NCBI GenBank assembly: GCA_913057205.1
Contig: CAJXNO010000018.1
Coordinates: 1-55,043 of the forward strand
Reading direction: 5' to 3'
Source of the DNA: an uncultured Flavobacteriales bacterium
GTDB lineage: Bacteria > Bacteroidota > Bacteroidia > Flavobacteriales_G > Salibacteraceae
DNA: 55,043 nt
Shown here one piece after another: positions 44,097 to 52,719 of this stretch. The position numbers were made by a program, and so were the translations under genes. The first letter of the stretch is position 1. Every line of letters begins with the position of its first letter. The notes below the pieces were generated by a model. The model saw nothing but the letters and a program-made list of their open reading frames with translations. It did not search any database and had not been told where the DNA came from.

Positions 44097-45405
44097 CCAA
44101 AGGTAGGGGCTCCGTTGGCTTGTTCTGCTTACAGCTATCAACCAAATCGATCAACGGACGGGCTTTCACGTAGCTTTCTTCCCATTCTTCCATGGGGTCT
44201 GATAGTGCAGTAATGCCACCTCCTGCATAACAAGAAATCAGTCCTTTCGCTTCATTGTAAATCAGGCTTCGGATAACCACGTTGAAGTCGGCAGTAGTAT
44301 TCGAACGGATGTAGCCTACCGTACCGCTGTAAATGCCACGTCTACTGTGCTCCAACTCATCCAGTACCTGCATCGCGCGTACTTTCGGGGCGCCTGTCAT
44401 GCTGCCCATCGGGAAAGCTTTCAACAGAGCGGCTACTTTGTTGGTTTGCGGACGTAGCTGTGCTTCTACCGTAGAGAACATCTGATGCACCTTCGGATAG
44501 GTTTCAATCCGATACAATTCCGGTACATTAACACTTCCCTTCGTGGCAAAGTGAGATAGGTCATTCCGTACCATATCAACGATCATCACGTTCTCTCGAC
44601 GGTCTTTTTCAGAGCATGCCAGCCGTTGCTTGAGTGCAGCATCTTCCTTTTCATCCGCTCCACGTGGCATAGTGCCTTTCATGGGCTGCGACATCACGTG
44701 ATCGCCCTGCATGGCCAAGAAGCGCTCCGGACTGAAGCTGAGCAACTGATGATTTCCGATCTTGTAGTAGACCGCAAACGGATTCGGGAAGCGCGCATGT
44801 CCCTCAAGGAAAAGAGACGGTCCGTCCACGCGCGCAGCATCCCAGTAGAATTCCTGACAGTAGTTGCCTTGATACACTTCGCCGCGCTGTATGTGCGTTT
44901 GCAGCGCATCCAGGTCCCGCAGGTATTGCGCTTGATCTACCCGAGAATGTAAATCAGAACACGCTAACGTTGCCGGTTTCACCGTCGTTTCTGAAATGCC
45001 TGCATAGATCGCTTCAAGTTGCTCAATGCGGTCATTATATCCCCAAGCTTTAAAGCACACTTCGTGTGCATTCAATTCAATGCTCACCTTGGGAACAAAG
45101 GCCGCACAATGTGGAAATCCCATGTGGTCGGGATGCCTACTCTGCAGGTCCTCCAGATCGTTCTTCACATCGTAATTGAGGTGGTAGAAGATGTCTTTGT
45201 CTTGGTGCTTCTCCTGGAAGGAAATCAGGTCGATCGCATTGGTATGAGCACTTTCCCACGCTACACCAACGGCTGCCAGCGCCTTGAGCCCATGGTACCA
45301 ACCGCTGCCATGAAAGACCATTGCGACGGCTTGTTGTCCGGCCCATTGGGTGAGCTGGGCAAGAAAAGCATCGCTATCCTTGAGGTCTTTCTTAAGCGTG
45401 ATCAT
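44074..45405 (-). CDS. pabB: Aminodeoxychorismate synthase component I (chorismate-binding family)
   Basis: The 443-residue protein has a weak N-terminal domain and a full C-terminal chorismate-binding domain. It has QTHIQRGEVYQGNYCQEFYW, RFPNPFAVYYKIGNHQLLSF (substrate and Mg segment), SFSPERFL, VMSQPMKGTMPRG and VDMVRNDLSHFA. FPMGSMTGAPKVRAMQVLDE and RRGIYSGTVGYI complete it. The latter segments are shared by PabB and TrpE. The absence of a TrpG partner and of other trp genes, and the PIKGTxPR-like loop, favour PabB, which makes 4-amino-4-deoxychorismate for folate. The gene overlaps hemH by four bases and tilS by 23. Confidence 0.82.
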   Translation of the reverse strand: MITLKKDLKDSDAFLAQLTQWAGQQAVAMVFHGSGWYHGLKALAAVGVAWESAHTNAIDLISFQEKHQDKDIFYHLNYDVKNDLEDLQSRHPDHMGFPHCAAFVPKVSIELNAHEVCFKAWGYNDRIEQLEAIYAGISETTVKPATLACSDLHSRVDQAQYLRDLDALQTHIQRGEVYQGNYCQEFYWDAARVDGPSLFLEGHARFPNPFAVYYKIGNHQLLSFSPERFLAMQGDHVMSQPMKGTMPRGADEKEDAALKQRLACSEKDRRENVMIVDMVRNDLSHFATKGSVNVPELYRIETYPKVHQMFSTVEAQLRPQTNKVAALLKAFPMGSMTGAPKVRAMQVLDELEHSRRGIYSGTVGYIRSNTTADFNVVIRSLIYNEAKGLISCYAGGGITALSDPMEEWEESYVKARPLIDLVDSCKQNKPTEPLPLDDARPII

Positions 45406-46412
45406 GCGCGTTGTCTCACCATGTCCTCCAGTGTGTCGATCCAGAGAGGATGGTCGTTCAAACTTTCCACCAGTTGTACCTTCTCACCGCCGTGTTCTTC
45501 GAAGATCTCTTGGTACTCGTCTCCGATCTCGATGGTGGTTTCCAAACAGTCGGCAACAAAGGCCGGAGAGAAAACGAGCAGCTTCTTCGCACCCTCTTTG
45601 GCTTTCTGCTCTACCACTTTGTCGCTGAACGGTTCTAGCCAATTCTTGTCCAAGCGCGATTGGAAACAAACGGTGTATTTTTCTTCTGGAATGCCGAGTC
45701 CTTCTGCTAGCAGGCGTGTGGTTCCATAGCAGGTGGCTTTGTAGCAGAACTTGTTTTCCTCGGTGATTTCGTGTTCGCAGTTCTTGGATTGACATAAGCC
45801 TTCATCGTAAACTTTGTCTACTTGTCGTTCTGGCAAGCCGTGGTAGGAGAAAAGTACGTGATCATACTCCTTCCAATCGTATTGGCGTCCGCGTTCCAAG
45901 AAGGCGTTGATGTACCCCGGGTGATCCCAGTACTGACTGATGATCGATAGCTCGGGCATGACCCACCACTTTCTTACCACATCCAACACCGCTTGCAAGG
46001 CACTGCCCGTGCTGGCGGAGGCATAGTGCGGGAAGAGTGGAACCACGATGATCTTCTCTGGATTGCTCTTACGGATGCGTTCCATCACATCTGGGATGCT
46101 CGGATTCTTGTACCGCATGGCGAGCTCCACATGGAAATCGATGCCTAGTTTATCTTGAAGTTTCCTCTGCACAGAAAGGCCGTGCAACAGGATGGGTGAT
46201 CCCTCCGGGGTCCAAACCTCTTTGTACACCTTGGCACTCTTCGGTGCACGGAAGGGAACGATGATCAAGTTCACCAAGATCTTGCGGAGCAACCACGGAA
46301 TATCGATCACTCGCGGGTCATTCAAAAATTGGGAGAGGTAGCTCCGCACATCGGAAACGCTGGGGCTATCTGGGGTTCCTAGGTTCACTAGGAGGACGGT
46401 CGTCTTACTCAT
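45402..46412 (-). CDS. hemH: Ferrochelatase HemH
   Basis: The 336-residue enzyme inserts iron into protoporphyrin IX (or coproporphyrin III), the last step of haem synthesis. It has VLLVNLGTPDSPSVSDVRSY at the N terminus, the catalytic His in VLFSYHGLPERQVDK, and the conserved VCFQSRLDKNWLEPFSD and SPAFVADCLETTIEI towards the C terminus. An insertion with four cysteines lies just after the catalytic His (C-x4-C-x10-C-x4-C, about residues 205-230). The gene overlaps its neighbours by four bases on both sides. Confidence 0.97.
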   Translation of the reverse strand: MSKTTVLLVNLGTPDSPSVSDVRSYLSQFLNDPRVIDIPWLLRKILVNLIIVPFRAPKSAKVYKEVWTPEGSPILLHGLSVQRKLQDKLGIDFHVELAMRYKNPSIPDVMERIRKSNPEKIIVVPLFPHYASASTGSALQAVLDVVRKWWVMPELSIISQYWDHPGYINAFLERGRQYDWKEYDHVLFSYHGLPERQVDKVYDEGLCQSKNCEHEITEENKFCYKATCYGTTRLLAEGLGIPEEKYTVCFQSRLDKNWLEPFSDKVVEQKAKEGAKKLLVFSPAFVADCLETTIEIGDEYQEIFEEHGGEKVQLVESLNDHPLWIDTLEDMVRQRA

Positions 46413-48658
46413 GGTTCAATGTTCGCTAAATCAACAGCTGCTGCTCCAATTGGTTTGTAATACCGGTTATTCAAATTCAAGCCTTTCCCGGTTTGCACAT
46501 CAAGGTTCAAAGGTCTGAGTAATACTTCATCTACCCAAACCGTCATCGGCTCATCGCGATGGAGCAATAACTCAAATGAGCTTCCGCTTTCTTGAGGCAC
46601 GATGACGATGCTGCATAAGGCCCATTCACCATCAAAAGCTACTACGTGGTGCGCCACTTCGCTCACTTCGAATTGTACATCCTGATCGTTCTTCCGCTCC
46701 CAGAACCAAACCTGTGTGTTCACCGCATGCGCATCGGTATAATGTACCCAGAAACTCAACTCATAGGTACCTAGTTTTTGGAAGGTGGTCCCCTTCGAGA
46801 TCAAAGGCGTCCAGTCTTTCCGATCAAAGGCAAGGGCACCCCCTCCGCGATAATGCAATGCCGTGTTAGCATCATCAAAGGAGTGGTAGGTCACATCTAA
46901 GCTGTCTACGGACGTCTGAACCGTTACTGCTTCTGGTGCTTCTGCTCGAACCGCTGCGACCTGGTCGGCATACAGGTCTTTCAGTGCTGTGAGGGATAAG
47001 GAACGCAGGTCATATTGCTCAAAGCTGCCTACCTGCTTCGTGTACCTGATCAATTGCGCTTCCGATGCCTTCAAGGCGTGGTTGCGATCAACGAGCAGCA
47101 ACCAGTTTTCTTGCGAATGTGCAGTTGCATATGGGTGTACTTGAAGGTGTTCACCGGTGAGTTGAAGCTGCTGCACCGTCTGCTCCATTGAGGTCCGACT
47201 CATCTGTACGCCTACCAGCGGAATACCTGTTCCTAAACTAATGCGCATGGCGTCTTTGGCGATGTATTCTGTTTTACGCGTACCGAAGTTCTCTGAACCC
47301 ACATGGAAATATGGAATGGGGAGGATGGCGTCGTAGTTGGAAGGATCAATCGCCTCTGGCGCAGCACTCACGGTTGTTTCGCTCACCGTATGGGAGATGA
47401 TGTGTTTTTGATAGGGAATCAGCTCAAGGAGGAAGATCATGATCATAACCGACCAAATCGCAGCGCGCACCTTGAGGGAGTCCCAAACCTTCGCGATCAT
47501 AACGAACGCGAACACATTCAGCGCGTAATAAAAAACAAAGGCAAATCGACCGATACCGCGAAACTGTCGGAGTGGACCGGTGTGGTCGAGGTAGTGTTCA
47601 AAGCCTTCTAGGGTAAAGGGCATCCCGATCGACAGGAGCATCACCGGAATGGAAGCCAAGAGTAGAATCCAAATCTGATGGTCGCTCGTCCATGTAAGAT
47701 TTCGATGTGCAATGGCTTTTGCGATCCACCCGATGCTAGCGATGATCGAGCCGAGGGTGGCAGCAGCACCCACATAAAAGAAGCCTTCATTGGAGAAACT
47801 CGCCCAGCCTGGAAAAAGGCGCATGATATGAATGGCATAGTCTGCATACAAGGGCAAAATGATCGAGGTGAAGGTTGCCCGGAAATACAAAAAGCCATAA
47901 GGCACATCTGGACGGTCGATCACGGGATCTGTCAAGGTGATGATGGCCTGAAAGAGTAACAAGGGAAGGATCACGGTGCTGAGGCGCAGTAGCCATTGTT
48001 TCCAATCGCGCAGGGCTCGGGTGGTGATCAGTTCTAGTCCCAAGTATAGCCCAGTAAAAAGGCTTCCCATCGCAAGGAAGTAGGGGTGGATGAAACCAGC
48101 GGTAAGCAACAGCAAAACAACCCAGATTCCATTGCGCACAGTACGCTCAGAAAGCAAGAGGTAGATGAGCAGCGGAAGAAAGAAGCCGTGCGCCAGGGAG
48201 TAGTGTCCACCTAAGCGCGCCCATTGCGGAGAGATCAACATGATGGCCACCGACGCGAACAGCGCGAATACCTTGCCTACTCCGAGCTTCATCAGACTTC
48301 GAAAAAGGAAATACGCACCCCATTGAAAGGAAACGATGAGCAACAGCGTAAGGATCCACACCAGTTGGCCATTCAGCGGAAGGATAGCATGTACAGCTTT
48401 CAGCAGAAGCGCAATGGGAGCCTGGTTATCGGTAAAGGTGAGGTGCTCGCCAAAGGGGTGGTTCATACCGGTGAACCAAAACCATTGTTCCCCGTGAAGG
48501 ATATGGTAGGCGAAGGTGTAGAAGTTCTTCATGGTATCCTCTCCACTTCCCATGAGGAAGCTCCCCCAATCAGCGAACGCAGCTCCGTAGAGAATGGAAG
48601 TGCAAACGAAGAAGGTAAGGCCATGAAGAAGGTACTCGATGATCGCGGAACGGTTCAT
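46409..48658 (-). CDS. Large membrane protein with periplasmic C-terminal domain, GT-C-like
   Basis: The 749-residue product has about eleven to twelve membrane helices in residues 1-440 and then a large extracytoplasmic region ending in a beta-sandwich-like domain (about 600-720). The first loop holds GSGEDTMKNFYTFAYHILHG and MNHPFGEHLTF, with acidic residues placed as in GT-C-type glycosyltransferases that use lipid-linked sugars. This is a resemblance, not an assigned family. It could also be a polysaccharide-related membrane protein. It heads the overlapping operon and overlaps hemH by four bases (ATGA). Confidence 0.75.
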   Translation of the reverse strand: MNRSAIIEYLLHGLTFFVCTSILYGAAFADWGSFLMGSGEDTMKNFYTFAYHILHGEQWFWFTGMNHPFGEHLTFTDNQAPIALLLKAVHAILPLNGQLVWILTLLLIVSFQWGAYFLFRSLMKLGVGKVFALFASVAIMLISPQWARLGGHYSLAHGFFLPLLIYLLLSERTVRNGIWVVLLLLTAGFIHPYFLAMGSLFTGLYLGLELITTRALRDWKQWLLRLSTVILPLLLFQAIITLTDPVIDRPDVPYGFLYFRATFTSIILPLYADYAIHIMRLFPGWASFSNEGFFYVGAAATLGSIIASIGWIAKAIAHRNLTWTSDHQIWILLLASIPVMLLSIGMPFTLEGFEHYLDHTGPLRQFRGIGRFAFVFYYALNVFAFVMIAKVWDSLKVRAAIWSVMIMIFLLELIPYQKHIISHTVSETTVSAAPEAIDPSNYDAILPIPYFHVGSENFGTRKTEYIAKDAMRISLGTGIPLVGVQMSRTSMEQTVQQLQLTGEHLQVHPYATAHSQENWLLLVDRNHALKASEAQLIRYTKQVGSFEQYDLRSLSLTALKDLYADQVAAVRAEAPEAVTVQTSVDSLDVTYHSFDDANTALHYRGGGALAFDRKDWTPLISKGTTFQKLGTYELSFWVHYTDAHAVNTQVWFWERKNDQDVQFEVSEVAHHVVAFDGEWALCSIVIVPQESGSSFELLLHRDEPMTVWVDEVLLRPLNLDVQTGKGLNLNNRYYKPIGAAAVDLANIEP

Positions 48659-48686
48659 GCACGCCTAGCTTGCCGCGAAGCTACAT

Positions 48687-48694
48687 CAAACTTA
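48687..48694 (-). promoter_or_regulatory. -7 promoter box for the minus-strand operon 42299-48658
   Basis: TAAGTTTG on the minus strand fits TAnnTTTG exactly, 28 bases before the start codon at 48658. No TTG with 17-23 spacing is seen upstream. Confidence 0.5.
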
Positions 48695-48742
48695 ATGCAC
48701 ATGAGGTATACGAACAGTTGAGCGGAATTGTAAATTAGTCGC

Positions 48743-49389
48743 GTGGTACGAATTGTATTGGCAGACGATCATCAGCTCATCTTGGATGGCTTGAAATCCC
48801 TCATTGAAAAAGTTGAGGGATTCCATGTTGTTGCTGAAGCACGCAATGGAAAGGAGTTGATAGACATCCTAAGCGCCGTGAAGGCTGACGTGGCTTTGGT
48901 GGATATCGATATGCCCATTCTTTCCGGAATCGATGCCATCAAGGAACTCACCCAAACTTCGTCTGATGTCAAGTGTATAGCCCTTACCATGCACAAGGAA
49001 AAGGGGATGGTACAGCGGGTCATGCAGGCAGAGGGGCCTATAGGTATATCCTCAAGAACATTGATCAAGACGAGCTTATCGCGGCGATCAAACAAGTTGC
49101 AGGTGGCGAGAAGGTGCTCGATGATAACATCTTGCAGATCATGAAAGAAGGTTCAGTCAAGACAGATGAAGGCCCGAGCAGCCTGCACCTGAGCAACGAG
49201 TTGACCGACCGTGAATTGGAAATATTACGGATGATCGCCCAAGGCATGTCGAACAAGGAGATCGGGGAAGCGTTGTTCATTTCACACCGAACCGTAGACA
49301 CCCATCGAACCAACCTCATGAAGAAATTGAACGTTCATAATATTGCCGGACTCATCCGATATGCCATACGAAGTGTCTATGTTGAGTAA
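48743..49389 (+). pseudogene. LuxR/NarL-type response regulator, split by a frameshift
   Basis: The first frame from GTG at 48743 gives a receiver domain: IVLADDHQLILDGLKSLIEK, phospho-acceptor Asp in VALVDIDMPILSG (about residue 54), Thr in CIALTMHKEKGM. It loses sense after MVQRVMQA. The next frame holds AYRYILKNIDQDELIAAI from about 49034 and a complete LuxR helix-turn-helix (LTDRELEILRMIAQGMSNKE, LFISHRTVDTHRTNLMKKLN), ending at 49389. Adding one G near the GAGGGG run at 49031-49036 restores a normal 215-residue regulator. Either a real inactivating indel, programmed frameshifting or a sequencing error would explain it. No sensor kinase gene lies nearby. Confidence 0.85.
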
Positions 49390-49448
49390 GGCAACGTTGA
49401 AAGAATCAAACGTCTTAAAATCATCACTAAAACAAATAACCAAATCGT

Positions 49449-50075
49449 ATGAATCTGTTTAGGAATCTCGCAATCGTAGCCCTAGTATTAAGCACCCTGG
49501 CATTGGGCGCTTGGAAAGCTGACTCAGAACAACTGGAGATCGGAGAGATCATTCCATTGATGCAAGTTAAAATGGAGGATGTCTCTGGATCTTCCTTCCA
49601 CCTGAGGGAGCTGCATCAAGAAAACGGACTTCTCGTCATCTTTTCGTGCAATACCTGTCCGTTTGTGTTGCAGTGGGAAGATCGCTACAATGAGCTGTAC
49701 AACTTGTGTAAGGCCAATAACATTGGCATGGTGCTGGTAAACAGCAATGAAGCCAAGCGCGATGGTGACGATTCATTGGAGAAGATGAAGGAGAAAGCGA
49801 AGGAGCAAGGATACCTCATGCCCTACGTAGTTGATTCTGATCACGTGGTCGCAGACGCTTTCGGGGCACGCACCACTCCGCACGTTTACCTCTTTGATCG
49901 CGATGCTAAGCTGGCCTACCGTGGCTTGATCGATGATAACGGTGAAGACAAGAACGCGGTGCGCAAACCTTACCTCATCAACGCAATCAACGCGATGAAA
50001 GCAGGTCGTACGATCGATCCACAAGTAACGAAGGCGATGGGTTGCAGCATCAAGCGCGTAGAACAAGAGTATTGA
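49449..50075 (+). CDS. Exported redoxin (AhpC/TSA-like thioredoxin-fold protein)
   Basis: The 208-residue product has a signal peptide (LAIVALVLSTLALGAWKAD) and a peroxiredoxin-like thioredoxin fold with the CxxC pair in FSCNTCPFVLQWEDRYNEL. GVLVNSNEAKRDGDD-type and RTTPHVYLFDRDAKLAYRG segments follow. This belongs to the stand-alone redoxin group common in Bacteroidota, probably a periplasmic thiol oxidoreductase. The exact partner is unknown. A strong terminator follows at 50093-50118. Confidence 0.88.
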   Translation: MNLFRNLAIVALVLSTLALGAWKADSEQLEIGEIIPLMQVKMEDVSGSSFHLRELHQENGLLVIFSCNTCPFVLQWEDRYNELYNLCKANNIGMVLVNSNEAKRDGDDSLEKMKEKAKEQGYLMPYVVDSDHVVADAFGARTTPHVYLFDRDAKLAYRGLIDDNGEDKNAVRKPYLINAINAMKAGRTIDPQVTKAMGCSIKRVEQEY

Positions 50076-50092
50076 TCTATTCGATAAAAGCG

Positions 50093-50118
50093 AAGGCGGC
50101 CGATGGTCGCCTTTTTTT
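50093..50118 (+). terminator. Intrinsic terminator after the redoxin gene
   Basis: AAGGCGGCC and GGTCGCCTT form a nine-pair stem (one G-T) around GAT, followed by seven T in all. It separates the redoxin gene from purD. Confidence 0.9.
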
Positions 50119-50171
50119 ATGCGCTGTTCTGCGGGTCATTTCTTTCTTTGCAGCCACTAATACGCATTGCA

Positions 50172-51455
50172 ATGGAAAAGATTCGAGTACTGTTGTTGGG
50201 AGGAGGAGGACGTGAACACGCCTTGGCTTGGAAAATGAGCCAGAGTCCGCTGTTGGATCACCTCTTCGTAGCCCCAGGTAACGGAGGCACCAGTGAGGTA
50301 GCCACCAACCTCAACTTTTCAGACAGCGACTTCGATGCCATGAAGCATGCGCTGATCGAGCACCGCATTGATCTTGTGGTAGTGGGACCCGAAGCGCCGC
50401 TGGTAAAAGGGGTGCGTGCATTCATTGAGGAAGACGTTGACCTTCAACATGTCAAAGTGGTGGGCCCAGGAACGGAAGGTGCCCAAATGGAAGGTAGTAA
50501 GAGTTTCAGCAAGCAGTTCATGGAACGCCATGGCATTCCAACTGCCGCCTTTGGTGAGTTTACGGGAGCTGAATTGAACGATGCAAAGGCATTCTTGGAG
50601 CGGTTTGATCCCCCTTATGTGCTGAAGGCAGATGGTCTGGCAGCAGGTAAAGGGGTGTTGATCCTCGACGACCGCAGCGAGGCGGAGAAGGCCTTGGAGG
50701 AGATGCTGCAAGGCGGGAAGTTCGGCAGTGCAGGAGAGAAGGTGGTGATCGAGGAATTTCTGAAGGGAATCGAGTTGTCGGTATTTATTCTGACCGATGG
50801 CACCAACTATGTTTTGCTTCCTGAGGCCAAGGACTATAAACGCATCGGTGAGGGAGATCAAGGTTTGAATACAGGAGGGATGGGCTCTATTTCTCCTGTG
50901 CCGTTCGCAAACGAAACCTTCATGCAGAAGGTCGTTGATCGCATCATTGAACCAACCGTTCAAGGGTGGAAGAAGGATGGCATGGATTACAACGGCTTCC
51001 TCTTCGTAGGATTGATGGCTGTGGATGGTGAGCCTTTTGTGATTGAATACAACTGCCGCATGGGAGACCCCGAGACAGAAAGCGTAATGCCGCGCATCAA
51101 GAGCGATGTGTTGGAGTTGCTTTGGAAATGTGGGGTAGGTGAGCTGGAGGGTGTTGACTTAGAGGTTGATGAGCGTTTTGCCACCTGTGTGATGGCCGTT
51201 TCAGGAGGTTATCCTGAGGCATATGAGAAAGGAAAGCAGATCACGGGAGCCTCCACTTCATCGGAAGATACCATGCTGTTTCATGCAGGAACCAAGATGC
51301 AAGACGGTGAATTGGTGAGCAGCGGAGGAAGAGTGATCGCAGTGACCTCGATGGGGGAGCACATGACCGATGCCTTGCGTAAGAGCTATGCCAAGCTGGA
51401 TGAGCTCCATTTTGACGGAATGTACTTCAGGAAGGATATTGGATTTGACCTCTAG
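50172..51455 (+). CDS. purD: Phosphoribosylamine-glycine ligase
   Basis: The 427-residue ATP-grasp enzyme joins glycine to 5-phosphoribosylamine, the second step of purine synthesis. It starts RVLLLGGGGREHALAWKM, followed by VGPEAPLVKGV, GSKSFSKQFMERHGIPTAAF, YVLKADGLAAGKGVLIL (ATP-grasp loop), LPEAKDYKRIGEGDQGLNTG and EYNCRMGDPETESVMPRI. The ATG at 50172 is chosen; the 23 residues upstream read through the terminator region. A 7/8 -7 box lies at 50143-50150. Confidence 0.98.
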   Translation: MEKIRVLLLGGGGREHALAWKMSQSPLLDHLFVAPGNGGTSEVATNLNFSDSDFDAMKHALIEHRIDLVVVGPEAPLVKGVRAFIEEDVDLQHVKVVGPGTEGAQMEGSKSFSKQFMERHGIPTAAFGEFTGAELNDAKAFLERFDPPYVLKADGLAAGKGVLILDDRSEAEKALEEMLQGGKFGSAGEKVVIEEFLKGIELSVFILTDGTNYVLLPEAKDYKRIGEGDQGLNTGGMGSISPVPFANETFMQKVVDRIIEPTVQGWKKDGMDYNGFLFVGLMAVDGEPFVIEYNCRMGDPETESVMPRIKSDVLELLWKCGVGELEGVDLEVDERFATCVMAVSGGYPEAYEKGKQITGASTSSEDTMLFHAGTKMQDGELVSSGGRVIAVTSMGEHMTDALRKSYAKLDELHFDGMYFRKDIGFDL

Positions 51456-51470
51456 TTCGTGGTCGGGTGC

Positions 51471-51653
51471 TTATTTCAGCGTGCCGTTCTGCTTGGCTTC
51501 CTTGTTAAAGTCGCCCATTTTCTTGATCCAGATCACGCCAAGAATCGCCATGATCACGATGATGAACCAGTTGAAACCGTTGCCAAGAAGGGTCAATAGT
51601 TTGAAGCTTTCTGTGAAAAGGTCTCCAATTGCTTCGATGAATGCTGCGTCCAT
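51471..51653 (-). CDS. DUF6341-like small membrane protein
   Basis: The 60-residue product has an amphipathic N terminus (MDAAFIEAIGDLFTESFKLL), one membrane helix (NWFIIVIMAILGVIWIKKM) and a charged tail (GDFNKEAKQNGTLK). Size, layout and position match the small DUF6341 proteins found next to purD and DUF6427 genes in Flavobacteriia; the function is unknown. A full promoter lies just upstream, which supports the gene and its start at 51653. A longer frame from 51704 would cover the promoter. Confidence 0.75.
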   Translation of the reverse strand: MDAAFIEAIGDLFTESFKLLTLLGNGFNWFIIVIMAILGVIWIKKMGDFNKEAKQNGTLK

Positions 51654-51670
51654 GTGATCAAATGTTTCGG

Positions 51671-51699
51671 CAAATCTAAAAAACGGATCAATTACGCAA
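51671..51699 (-). promoter_or_regulatory. Promoter for the DUF6341-like gene
   Basis: TAGATTTG (51678-51671, minus strand) is a perfect -7 box and TTG at 51699-51697 lies 18 bases upstream. The start codon follows 17 bases after the box. Confidence 0.65.
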
Positions 51700-51733
51700 G
51701 CCATCCCCTTAAGTTTGCCTTGATTTTTTTGTC

Positions 51734-52681
51734 ATGATCAAAAGCTTAAGAAAGCGAGATAGCAGCTTCATCCTAATCGCACCAGTGGTTTGGCTGTGCT
51801 GGTTGGTGGCGCTTTTGATTACCATAGAACCGCATTCATTTGGCCTCCATCGCCTCCTGGCGGTGCGTTGGCTGCCAGGCTATGCAGACCTCATCCTGGG
51901 TTCCGTACTTATCGTGATGGGCGCTTTTGCTGCGAATCGCGTGGTGCAAAACAGCGTGCTCCTCGGACGCATCAGTAATTTCCCCATGTTGTTCCTAGTG
52001 GTGATGGCGGCCTTCATTCCGCGTTCAGCGTTGGGAGTGGATGGTGGATTGATTCTGCTCATACAAGTGCCGCTTCTTCGTTACATCCTTGATCTGCCAG
52101 AAGGGCATCGCAGCAATTCCTTGGCCTACAACAGCGGCGTGATCATCGGGGCGATGTGTTTTGTTGAGCCTTGGGCCATACTCTTGGTGGTTGTGGTGCT
52201 TCAAGCCATGCTAAGTACGGGATTGCTTGACCTCAGGAAGTTCATACTCCACCTCCTTGGGGTGCTCACACCGGCATATCTGTTAAATGCAGGACTTTTC
52301 CTTGCGGATCAGCCTTTGCTCTTCCCGCAGTTCGAGGTGGCGTTCTCCCGAGATTGGTTTTCTGTGATTGACGTTTCGCACGGACTTCAACTTGGGCTGC
52401 TTTTAGTGCTTGGACTCTTTGCCTTCTTCTCCGTGCTACAAATATCATCGCATTCTACGTTGCGTGAAAAGCGCAAATGGTACCTGGTAATTACCTATGC
52501 CTTCGTTGCATTCATTAGCATGCTTTTGGCTGGATTCAGCAGAGGGTATTACCTGATGCTTATTCCAGGATGTATTGTGCTTGCGCGATTGTTCTTGAAC
52601 GGATCGAACAAACGGGCGTTGAACTTCGCGCTGATCTTGCTATTTGTGCTGTGGGTTCTTGCGATTTTCTTAGGCTCTTGA
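51734..52681 (+). CDS. DUF6427-family multi-pass membrane protein
   Basis: The 315-residue protein has about eight to nine membrane helices and matches the layout of the DUF6427 family of Bacteroidota: a short basic N terminus (MIKSLRKRDSSFILIAPVVW), RYILDLPEGHRSNSLAYNSG, and EPWAILLVVVVLQAMLSTGL in the centre. The second half is very hydrophobic. No substrate or reaction is known. It sits between purD and purQ and is divergent from the DUF6341-like gene, an order conserved in Flavobacteriia. Its stop is 38 bases before purQ. Confidence 0.78.
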   Translation: MIKSLRKRDSSFILIAPVVWLCWLVALLITIEPHSFGLHRLLAVRWLPGYADLILGSVLIVMGAFAANRVVQNSVLLGRISNFPMLFLVVMAAFIPRSALGVDGGLILLIQVPLLRYILDLPEGHRSNSLAYNSGVIIGAMCFVEPWAILLVVVVLQAMLSTGLLDLRKFILHLLGVLTPAYLLNAGLFLADQPLLFPQFEVAFSRDWFSVIDVSHGLQLGLLLVLGLFAFFSVLQISSHSTLREKRKWYLVITYAFVAFISMLLAGFSRGYYLMLIPGCIVLARLFLNGSNKRALNFALILLFVLWVLAIFLGS

Positions 52682-52693
52682 AAGGGGTATTGC

Positions 52694-52701
52694 TACTTTT
52701 G
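52694..52701 (+). promoter_or_regulatory. -7 promoter box for purQ
   Basis: TACTTTTG fits TAnnTTTG exactly, 18 bases before the purQ ATG. No -33 TTG with 17-23 spacing is seen. Confidence 0.55.
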
Positions 52702-52719
52702 ACAACCTAATTCTAGCGC

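Noticed and set aside
45019-45729. A 236-codon plus-strand frame across pabB and hemH
   Set aside because: It spans the junction of two established minus-strand genes and has no recognisable domain.
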